From Muribaculaceae bacterium (GTDB lineage: Bacteria > Bacteroidota > Bacteroidia > Bacteroidales > Muribaculaceae), in assembly GCA_017553785.1 (NCBI GenBank), contig JAFZKD010000043.1, forward strand, positions 1-64,000: a stretch of DNA of 64,000 bases, given 5' to 3'. Shown piece after piece: positions 58,801 through 64,000 of this stretch. The notes beneath the pieces were generated by a model, which did not search any database, had not been told where the DNA came from, and worked only from the letters and a program-made list of their open reading frames with translations. The first letter of the stretch is position 1. Each line of letters opens with the position of its first letter. Position numbers and translations under genes: made by a program.

Positions 58801-59245
58801 CAAGGAAGGCATCTACGTGGGTTACCGCTGGACCGACAAGCAAAAGAAGCGCCCTGCCTTCGCCTTTGGACATGGTTTGAGTTATACCACCTTCGCTGTC
58901 AGCAACTTGCGTCTCGATAAGAGCGAGGTCGCAGCCGACGGCTCAGTGACTGCCACGGTGACCGTTAAGAACACAGGTAATCGAGAGGGTGCCGAGGTTA
59001 TCCAGATTTACGTTAGCGACCACAGCAGCTCCATTGAGATGCCTGTCAAGGAACTGCGCGGGTTCCAGAAGGTGACCCTCCAACCTGGTGAGAGCCGTGA
59101 TGTCACCATCACCATTGGTGGGCGCGCATTCCAGTACTGGGACGAGGGCAAGAACGACTGGACAACATCACTTGGCAAGCGCACGATGCTCGTGGGCACT
59201 GCCAGCGATAACCTTCCCCTTAAAGCCACGTTCTACGTCCGCTAA
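55850..59245 (+). CDS. Bifunctional GH5-GH3 glycoside hydrolase
   Basis: 1131 residues with a signal peptide (about 1-19). The GH5 domain (about 25-385) has acid/base Glu212 in ELMNEPIAHY, nucleophile Glu305 in MGETGHN and the entry motif GTNLGNWLNPEGY. The GH3 domain (about 405-1131) has nucleophile Asp651 in VVVSDWGG, FWTDDGPHGVRP, GKLPFTWT and a C-terminal Fn3-like part. Two catalytic modules in one chain couple oligosaccharide cutting to release of glucose. Periplasmic location is likely since it lacks a lipobox. Linkage specificity is inferred from the GH16 neighbour. Confidence 0.92.
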   Translation: MREFILIILSLVLALGLQAKPQDKFVRVEGVNLVKPNGEKLYIQGTNLGNWLNPEGYMFGFSKTNSPWMIDLMIKEAVGPDFAADFWRKFKDNYITRADINFIARQGANTIRLPFNYRLFTDEDYMGRSREQDGFARIDSVVNWCRAAGLYLILDMHDCPGGQTGDNIDDGHGYPWLFESEPSQQLFIDIWQRIAARYKDEPVILGYELMNEPIAHYFENKEDLNKKLEPLYKLTVMAIRQVDTNHVILLGGARWNSDFYMFSDWKFDDNIMYTCHRYGGEATSEAIKDYIDFRDKTGLPMYMGETGHNTNEWQAQLVDVMKQANIGYTFWPYKKIDGSCMMGITRPAMWDSIVVKYSEASRATYKELREARPDQAEFRNLLMQYAENSRFEHCTPQMDYIQSLGLNRQTPLYLDETLPIETRVEDALSRMTLDEKIAVIHAQSKFSSPGVKRLGFPDFWTDDGPHGVRPDVLWDEWEQAGQTNDSCVAFPALTCLAASWNPDLARLYGRSLGEEARYRGKDMILGPGMNINRNPLNGRNFEYLGEDPLLASRIVVPYIQGLQSTGTAACAKHFCLNNDEEFRHQVNVIVSDRALREIYLPAFEAAVKEGHVWGIMGSYNLYKNQHCCHNEYTLNQILKGDWNYDGVVVSDWGGAHNTEQAVMNGLDMEFGSWTDGLAWGASNAYDSYYMAMPYKKLIQEGKFTTSELDEKVSRVLRLFFRTTMSDKRARGFLCSEAHYDAALKIAQDGIVLLQNKRNVLPIDISHTKKVLVVGENAIKMMTVGGGSSSLKAQHEILPLDGLKKRLAGTGIEVDYARGYVGDTTGNYNGVTTGQMLVDNRPASELITEAVAKAKDADYVIIFGGLNKSDYQDAEGHDRKHMDMPYGQDALVEALAGVNKNVVFVNISGDAVAMPWRDKVAAIVQGWFIGSEAGTAFASVLVGDVNPSGKLPFTWTNSLNELGAHALESYPGTWRPDHKIIDEEYKEGIYVGYRWTDKQKKRPAFAFGHGLSYTTFAVSNLRLDKSEVAADGSVTATVTVKNTGNREGAEVIQIYVSDHSSSIEMPVKELRGFQKVTLQPGESRDVTITIGGRAFQYWDEGKNDWTTSLGKRTMLVGTASDNLPLKATFYVR

Positions 59246-59264
59246 TCACATTCACGATTATAGC

Positions 59265-59303
59265 GAATGCCACGAATCCGATTTGATTCGTGGCATTCTT
59301 TTT
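59265..59303 (+). terminator. Terminator of the polysaccharide utilisation operon
   Basis: Perfect 14-base stem (59265-59278 with 59285-59298), 6-base loop and a T tract. Strong; ends the susC-GH5/GH3 transcript and probably also the convergent PPAD-like transcript. Confidence 0.88.
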
Positions 59304-59377
59304 CCTTCACTCAATAAAGGAAATCCCCCATACTCCAGAGAGCATAATGGACTTATCTTGGCTCTGCAACAGATTGA

Positions 59378-61006
59378 TTACCAATTGCCGGTGAGCAGGT
59401 AGTCAATCAAAGCGGTCACGTCGCCGATGTTGACGTTGCCGTCCTGGCTGCAGTCGGCCGCACTCAGGTTGACGCCGCTGGCGTTGCCGCTGAGCAGGTA
59501 GTCGATCAAAATGGTCACGTCGGCGATGTCAACGTTGCCGTCGTTGTTCACGTCGCCCCGGATGAAGGCAATGCTAACAGTAAAGTGGTGGGGATCCAGT
59601 TCGCCGAACACCGGTTGCTGGTAGCGGTGCCCTGACTCGTCGGCGCCGAAGACGTAGTAGTCAACCTCTGACGCATTGTGATATCCCTTGATGTAGCCCA
59701 CATATTCATCAGCATTGCCGGTGGCTGTCATGTGTGCAACCTGGTAGGGGCCGTTGTCAATGCTGTAGTAAACCAAAAGCGAGTCCTCTTTCAGGGGCTT
59801 TCCGCTATAGGCGATGAACTTGCTCGTGACGGCAATGGAATCGCCACACTCCTGCGTGCCGAAGAGCACATTCCTGTGGTCGACAAAGAGCATGTCGAAT
59901 TCCATCACTCCGCGCGTGCGGCAGTGCAGGGCATCGGTGTTGAGCCACCCGGTGCTGTAGTTTGTGTTGGTCACACCTACAACCTCATAGCCGGGCATGG
60001 CTTCCCTATAGACCTCGAGTGCGCGTTCATTGTAAGTGCTGTTACTGCCCAGCGGCACATAGACGTGCTTGTTGAGGATAAGGCTGTTGGTATAGGGAGC
60101 GACGGTGTTGCCACCGGGTTCCTCGACGCGGTACACCTTGTAGGGATAGCCCCAGCAGCAGTTGGTGGTGGCGAAATAGTTGGCCACTTCCTCATAATAC
60201 TGATATCTGCTGTTGGACTTCGGCAGTTTCGCTATCAGGATTTTATCTGGCGCCAGGTATTTTCCCCAGCAGTCGACATGGGCAATGTAGTCGCCCTGCG
60301 GGTCAATGGTGATGTGGTAGTTGTCGATGCCCAGATAGTCGAGCATCTTCTGGCGCACGTTGGCTTCGTTGTTGTTATTCTCATCAAGGACCAATTCATC
60401 GCTAACGGCATGACCGCGTCCGTCCTCCATCATGTTGCCGCCAGTGTGTTTCAGGTTCATGCCGTACATGGGAATACCCCAGTACGTGGCAAAAGCCGAG
60501 GGTATCGCATCGTCGTTTTGTCGCGGACGATTATACACGTTATCGACGATGGCAGGATTCTTGCCGGCAAAAATATACCAGGGGCCGTAGTCGCGCACCC
60601 AGTAGGAATCTGAATTCGCGATCACAAAGGTGACCCGATCCATGTTTACTCCCGCATTGTTGAAACTCGACCGAGCCGATGACTGTTGGCTCGAACTCAC
60701 GATACAGTACACCTGGCAGTTCTCGGCCAACGATTTAACCAAGCTAACCGGTATGCCCAGCGGATAGACAATTGTCACGCCCTGCATGGGCTCAAACTCT
60801 GCCACGAAGCGGGGCGCTTCGGTTGGCGCGGGTGTCTCCGTGAAGTTGGTGGCCCTCACGGGTGTGTACATTTCTTCTTCAGACAGGTAATGAAGTTTTC
60901 TCCAGTCGGGCCCTTCCTGTGTCTGTGCTTGGACGTTCATGTAGCCCATTGTCGACATCATGGAAGCAAACACAAATAAAGCGAAAAATGATTTTTTTCT
61001 TGTCAT
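59378..61006 (-). CDS. Secreted peptidylarginine deiminase, PPAD-like, with C-terminal dockerin-like pair
   Basis: 542 residues with a signal peptide (about 1-28, NVQAQ). The deiminase domain matches the Porphyromonas enzyme PPAD in order and spacing: Trp136 and Asp139 in SYWVRDYGPWY, Arg160 and Arg162 in VYNRPRQNDD, His243 and Asp245 in IAHVDCWGKY, Asn307 in YTNSL, Cys362 in ALHCRTRG. An Ig-like domain follows (about 385-480), then two dockerin-like repeats (last 60 residues) where PPAD has a type IX sorting tail. The Arg pair binds the C-terminal carboxylate in PPAD, so it may citrullinate C-terminal arginines. An agmatine-deiminase role is less likely given signal and Ig domain. Confidence 0.85.
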   Translation of the reverse strand: MTRKKSFFALFVFASMMSTMGYMNVQAQTQEGPDWRKLHYLSEEEMYTPVRATNFTETPAPTEAPRFVAEFEPMQGVTIVYPLGIPVSLVKSLAENCQVYCIVSSSQQSSARSSFNNAGVNMDRVTFVIANSDSYWVRDYGPWYIFAGKNPAIVDNVYNRPRQNDDAIPSAFATYWGIPMYGMNLKHTGGNMMEDGRGHAVSDELVLDENNNNEANVRQKMLDYLGIDNYHITIDPQGDYIAHVDCWGKYLAPDKILIAKLPKSNSRYQYYEEVANYFATTNCCWGYPYKVYRVEEPGGNTVAPYTNSLILNKHVYVPLGSNSTYNERALEVYREAMPGYEVVGVTNTNYSTGWLNTDALHCRTRGVMEFDMLFVDHRNVLFGTQECGDSIAVTSKFIAYSGKPLKEDSLLVYYSIDNGPYQVAHMTATGNADEYVGYIKGYHNASEVDYYVFGADESGHRYQQPVFGELDPHHFTVSIAFIRGDVNNDGNVDIADVTILIDYLLSGNASGVNLSAADCSQDGNVNIGDVTALIDYLLTGNW

Positions 61007-61037
61007 AATATCATGAGTTAATTAGTTATAATTAGCG

Positions 61038-61045
61038 CAAAGGTA
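61038..61045 (-). promoter_or_regulatory. -7 element of the PPAD-like gene
   Basis: TACCTTTG on the minus strand, 32 bases before the ATG at 61006. Confidence 0.55.
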
Positions 61046-61140
61046 CATTTTTTTTCTGACTTGATATTATTGGCTTGCATGATTTTGCACATTCGGCACG
61101 CGCCTGGACCGAACGGCTGAATCATCAATGAGAAAAATCC

Positions 61141-61260
61141 AAAAGCGTAACCGACTGATTTCTCAGTGATTGCGTCTCTGTTTTGGAATCCCTACAGGCC
61201 CGTGTTTATTAAAATACCCCTCTTTTTCCAGACATTTACAACATGGCTGATGTGTAATGA
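61141..61260. repeat. Structured intergenic repeat, copy 1
   Basis: The first 60 bases align without gaps to 62881-62940 (48 identical by eye). Stem-loop CGTAA...ACTGA-TTTC-TCAGT..TTGCG. The element ends with a TTACA/TGTAA dyad near 61235-61257. Confidence 0.7.
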
Positions 61261-61531
61261 GGAAGTAGAGTAAATATCATACTACACAGAGAATGTTGTT
61301 ATTTATTGTATGAGTATCAAGAGGGTGTCGATGAGGGTGGCACAGGTCCACCCAAAATTGCGGCAAAACTTATTGCCGCTATCATATCAATAAGATGTAT
61401 GCAGTTGCTCATATTTTTGAGTTTGGAAGAAGAAATAACACTTAGTGCCATGGCGTTTCGGCGTGATTTTTTTGAGCTTTCAACCGTAAAAAATACGCTT
61501 TTTTTTGAGGTAATCTGCACCCCAAAAAAAC

Positions 61532-61547
61532 GAATGACCCTCAAATG
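61532..61547. repeat. Direct repeat, copy A
   Basis: GAATGACCCTCAAATG; matches copy B in 15 of 16 bases, 64 bases apart, upstream of the TonB-like gene. A candidate operator. Confidence 0.55.
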
Positions 61548-61595
61548 ACTATTTTATTTTTCAAGTAATTGAATATCAATATATTACAACTTGAA

Positions 61596-61611
61596 GAATG
61601 ACCATCAAATG
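61596..61611. repeat. Direct repeat, copy B
   Basis: GAATGACCATCAAATG; ends about 25 bases before the -7 element at 61637, next to the expected -33 position. Confidence 0.55.
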
Positions 61612-61636
61612 CTAGCCATTTTCCGTAAATCCGTTG

Positions 61637-61644
61637 TAATTTTG
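61637..61644 (+). promoter_or_regulatory. -7 element of the TonB-like gene
   Basis: TAATTTTG; leader of about 130 bases. No -33 TTTG at the normal distance, which would fit an activated promoter using the direct repeats. Confidence 0.5.
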
Positions 61645-61779
61645 CAAGTGAGCGTTAGCCCGTTTTCATCGCACCACACCTTTAGATTTTTTGCTCTAAA
61701 GAAATCAAAAGTTGGGAATGAAATTGACTGATCATTCAGCGCGGTCTAATCTCACAAGTAGTATTGTTTAATCTTTTAA

Positions 61780-62649
61780 ATGGAAACGATTATGGCAACT
61801 GAAATTAATTTATCATCGCGCGAATGGTGCGATCTTGTGTTTGAAGGAAAAAACAAGGACTTCGGTGCATATGTAATCCGTACTGAATCGCCCAAGCGTC
61901 ACAAAGAGGCTGTCCTGTGGACACTCATCGGTTCCATCATTTTCGGGCTGATTACCTTCGGTTTCATGAAGGCCAACCAGTACCTTGATAAGAGAAGGCT
62001 CGCCGAGATGGGCGAACAGGTGGAAGTGTTCATCGACATTTCTCAGGAGACTGAGGAATCTGAACCTGAACTCATCGAACAAGAAAAGCCTGAAGTAATT
62101 CAAGAAGAAGAATCGAAAACATATCAGGCAACCGAACTACAAATTGTCGAGGACAAGAATGTTAGGGAGGAGGATGAAATTGTTTCTCAAGACGAGCGAA
62201 TGCAAACAGATGCTATAGCCGGAAGTGTTACGAATTCTCAAGGATCTACTGACTTAAACAACTTCAGAGAACATATCAATGAGGTTGTCGTTGAGACTAA
62301 GGTAGAGCCCGTAGCGAAGCCTGAGCCAATCTTTAAGTCAGTGGAACAGATGCCCCAGTTCCCTGGTGGCGAAGCCGCACTGATGAAGTACCTCGCATCT
62401 CACATCAACTACCCGCCCATGGCTGCCGAGAATGGCATCCAAGGCCGTGTCATCGTCCAGTTCGTCGTTGACAAGACTGGTAAGGTCGGTGAAGTGAAGC
62501 TTGCCCGCTCGGTGGACAAGGACCTCGACAATGAGGCTGTTCGCGTCTGCAAGTCGCTGCCCAAGTTCACTCCGGGCCGCCAGAATGGTCAGCCAGTGTC
62601 CGTATGGTACACCCTGCCCGTTACCTTCAAGCTCCAGGGTACCAACTAA
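61780..62649 (+). CDS. Energy transducer TonB-family protein
   Basis: 289 residues; a start at the next ATG (61792) would leave MATEINLSSREW, the usual start in this group. A cytoplasmic N-terminal stretch (WCDLVFEGKNKDFGAYVIR) is followed by one membrane helix (about 46-66), an acidic Glu/Pro-rich periplasmic spacer (about 80-185) and the TonB C-terminal domain (about 200-285: FPGGEAALMKYLASHINYPP, GRVIVQFVVDKTGKVG, LPKFTPGRQNGQPVSVWYTLPVTF). It energises outer-membrane transporters. No ExbB/ExbD adjoin it. Confidence 0.9.
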   Translation: METIMATEINLSSREWCDLVFEGKNKDFGAYVIRTESPKRHKEAVLWTLIGSIIFGLITFGFMKANQYLDKRRLAEMGEQVEVFIDISQETEESEPELIEQEKPEVIQEEESKTYQATELQIVEDKNVREEDEIVSQDERMQTDAIAGSVTNSQGSTDLNNFREHINEVVVETKVEPVAKPEPIFKSVEQMPQFPGGEAALMKYLASHINYPPMAAENGIQGRVIVQFVVDKTGKVGEVKLARSVDKDLDNEAVRVCKSLPKFTPGRQNGQPVSVWYTLPVTFKLQGTN

Positions 62650-62675
62650 TCGAAATTTCGGGTAAAAATCCCGAC

Positions 62676-62712
62676 GCTGGATAGGCATCGCATCATGCAG
62701 TGCCTATCCAGC
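62676..62712 (+). terminator. Terminator of the TonB-like gene
   Basis: Perfect 12-base stem GCTGGATAGGCA/TGCCTATCCAGC (62676-62687 with 62701-62712), 13-base loop, T-rich tail ATTCATTTT. Confidence 0.8.
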
Positions 62713-62880
62713 ATTCATTTTAAGTCAGTAAAAATCCATTTCCAACCTTTTCATCTTTGGTAATCACATCCTCAGAGGCTGCATCATAGAGAATCCAGCG
62801 CATTCATCATACACACAAAAGGAACAAAGAATGCCTAGAGATTGTCCTGCAAAAAACATCTCGCCAAAAATCGCAAAAAA

Positions 62881-63022
62881 AGAAACGCAACCAGCTGATT
62901 TCTCAGCGATTGCGCCTCTTTTAAGTGATCCCTACAGGCCTTTTTTATTAAAGTATATTACAGAAGCTCACACAACAACCATTTATTTCTCAGTCACTTA
63001 CAGCGCAGCTGAAGTGTAAGTT
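62881..63022. repeat. Structured intergenic repeat, copy 2
   Basis: Aligns to copy 1. Stem-loop CGCAA...GCTGA-TTTC-TCAGC..TTGCG, with an A-T to G-C pair change relative to copy 1. The element ends with a CTTACA/TGTAAG dyad (about 62997-63020). Confidence 0.7.
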
Positions 63023-63142
63023 CCTGTGAGCAGGTGTAATTAACTTTAGATTTCGGTTGTCATTTTTGACAACCACTTGTTCATGAGAATTTGAATAGCT
63101 CATCATTTAATTATGTAGCGATTCGTGATGAGAAAGCACAGG

Positions 63143-63166
63143 AAAAGCGACCCGAAAGTCGCTTTT
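63143..63166 (-). terminator. Terminator of the BspA/dockerin gene at the right edge
   Basis: 9-base stem AAAAGCGAC/GTCGCTTTT (63143-63151 with 63158-63166), 6-base loop, 25 bases after the stop on the minus strand. Confidence 0.75.
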
Positions 63167-63191
63167 TCCATTGATACACTATGCTATGAGG

Positions 63192-64000
63192 TCAATTGCC
63201 CAGGATGATGTCAATGATGGCATTGATGTCGGCAATGTTAATCTCACCATCACCGTTTACATCTGCATCGGCCGTAGGACTATTTCCTTTCAAGATGATG
63301 TTGATCACAACATTGATATCAGCAATATTGACTTCGCCATCACAGTTCACATCGCCAGTCTGGTTGTCAGGTAATAAGTCTTCAACAATCTGCCCAAAAT
63401 AGGGATACCAATTCCCATCGGCGTGATAAGCGGCAGCCGTCCCCTGCGGCACATGAAGCGTGCGGCCTGAATAATCAACATCGAATAAAAAGGCTTCTCT
63501 TTCAACCGACACACTAGAGGGGTCGGTGATGTAACTATACACACACATAAGTCCATTGCAGTGAGCGAATGCCCATGTACCAATGCGGGTGACTGATTTG
63601 GGGATGATTATACTCTTCAGGCTAAAACATCTGTAGAAGGCCATTGTGCCGATGGTTGTGACGGAATTTGGGAAGTTCACATTCGTTAGGTTACTGCACT
63701 CCTCGAACGCATAGTTGCTGATTGTCGTGACGGAATTGGGGATATATACGTTCACCAAACCGCTGCAGCGAGAGAACGCACCAAAGCCTATTTCAGTGAC
63801 AGCTTTGGGGATGGCCACACTCTTCAGACCATTGCACCCAGAGAATACTTCTTTACCTATGGTGGTAAGGGCGTCTGAGATGGTCAGGCTCGTCAGACCG
63901 CTGCAGCCATAGAATGCATTGTTACCGATGGTGGTGACTGAATTGGGGATGGTGATAGTGGTCAGGCCGCTACAGAAAAAGAACGCTCTGTAGGCGATTT
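63192..64000 (-). CDS. BspA-type leucine-rich repeat protein with dockerin-like tail (C-terminal part)
   Basis: Partial: the frame is open to the right edge, so only about 269 C-terminal residues are seen. Seven LRR_5/BspA units (for example FYGCSGLTSLTISDALTTIG) are followed by the linker CVYSYITDPSSVSVEREAF and then two dockerin-like repeats (last 55 residues). The linker VDYSGRTLHVPQGT closely matches that of the C10 protease protein at 886 (YDYSGRTLHVSHGT), so the two genes share a recent ancestor or exchange sequence. Whether this one also has an N-terminal enzyme domain is unknown. Confidence 0.88.
   Translation of the reverse strand, partial: IAYRAFFFCSGLTTITIPNSVTTIGNNAFYGCSGLTSLTISDALTTIGKEVFSGCNGLKSVAIPKAVTEIGFGAFSRCSGLVNVYIPNSVTTISNYAFEECSNLTNVNFPNSVTTIGTMAFYRCFSLKSIIIPKSVTRIGTWAFAHCNGLMCVYSYITDPSSVSVEREAFLFDVDYSGRTLHVPQGTAAAYHADGNWYPYFGQIVEDLLPDNQTGDVNCDGEVNIADINVVINIILKGNSPTADADVNGDGEINIADINAIIDIILGN

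Larger units (their letters stand above)
61007..61779. other. Long intergenic region before tonB-like gene
   Basis: 773 bases. Contents: -7 element of the PPAD-like gene (61038-61045), structured repeat copy 1 (61141-61260), an AT-rich stretch with weak frames on both strands that I do not support as genes, two near-identical 16-base direct repeats (61532-61547 and 61596-61611), and the -7 element of the TonB-like gene (61637-61644). Confidence 0.6.
62650..63191. other. Intergenic region after TonB-like gene
   Basis: 542 bases: terminator of the TonB-like gene (62676-62712), repeat copy 2 (62881-63022), and the terminator of the convergent BspA gene (63143-63166). No gene supported; a 62-codon frame at 62831-63019 lies on the repeat and is not credible. 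Confidence 0.6.

Noticed and set aside
59378..61006. Agmatine deiminase (cytoplasmic polyamine enzyme) as the call
   Set aside because: Signal peptide, Ig-like domain and the Arg-Pro-Arg pair point to a PPAD-like secreted enzyme.
61317..61544. 75-codon minus-strand frame (and an overlapping plus-strand frame) in the long intergenic region
   Set aside because: No promoter, no family, low-complexity composition; it overlaps a direct repeat near its start.
62831..63019. 62-codon frame after the TonB-like gene
   Set aside because: It lies almost entirely on the structured repeat, and the other copy has a stop in the matching frame.
1..64000. CRISPR array, prophage or integrated element
   Set aside because: No regularly spaced identical repeats with unique spacers, no phage or conjugation genes, and no transposase were seen; the repeated units found are protein repeats.

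Overview
This window looks like a chromosome segment of a gut or rumen type Bacteroidales bacterium (Prevotellaceae or Muribaculaceae are my best guesses; the sequence alone does not settle the family). The signs are a SusC/SusD polysaccharide utilisation locus, Bacteroidetes-type promoters (TTTG, about 20 bases, TAnnTTTG) with no Shine-Dalgarno sequences, BspA-type leucine-rich repeat proteins, an HU / tandem-rhomboid / EEP cluster, and lipoprotein signals. No tRNA, rRNA, CRISPR array, prophage or intact insertion sequence was seen.

Layout. 1-608: start of pnp (minus, runs off the left edge). 886-4032: a secreted C10 (SpeB-like) protease fused to BspA repeats and a dockerin-like pair. 4520-10853: secreted M16 protease and a secreted GH13 amylase with a dockerin-like tail. 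10941-13115: two divergent glycosyltransferases sharing one 66-base promoter region. 13176-16029: P1B metal ATPase and a small duplicated-domain dockerin protein. 16138-21380 (minus): orphan DUF2442 protein, M3 peptidase, EEP-family membrane protein and two overlapping rhomboids, divergent from HU (21605). 22231-26091: BspA/dockerin protein convergent with an outer-membrane barrel across a perfect 44-base palindrome. 26572-30199: dicarboxylate/amino-acid symporter, divergent from an acyltransferase-flippase pair. 30410-32673: greA, HIT, SBF transporter, lipoprotein. 32931-37953: parE-coaD-ctpA, with PrsW convergent. 38127-40109: VWA-like/SUMF1 protein with an N-terminal dockerin pair. 40412-45786: acyl-CoA synthetase, prfB, an unusual argB-like kinase, asd, and a short SPFH-tail-like membrane protein. 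45913-59245: a complete beta-glucan type utilisation locus (DUF6377 regulator, SusC, SusD, glycan-binding lipoprotein, BACON-GH16, GH5-GH3 fusion). 59378-61006: a peptidylarginine deiminase resembling Porphyromonas PPAD, with a dockerin-like pair. 61780-62649: TonB-family protein, flanked by two copies of a structured intergenic repeat. 63192-64000: end of another BspA/dockerin protein.

The theme of the window is secretion. Seven otherwise unrelated exported proteins (C10 protease, amylase, duplicated-domain protein, two BspA proteins, SUMF1/VWA protein, arginine deiminase) carry the same two-repeat, dockerin-like Asp/Asn-rich module, yet no cohesin-like partner is recognisable here. This shared module, and the PPAD-like enzyme that carries it, are the strongest candidates for something undescribed. 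The glucan locus works as a unit: SusC/SusD and the surface lipoprotein bind and import, GH16 cuts outside, and the GH5-GH3 protein finishes to monomers.
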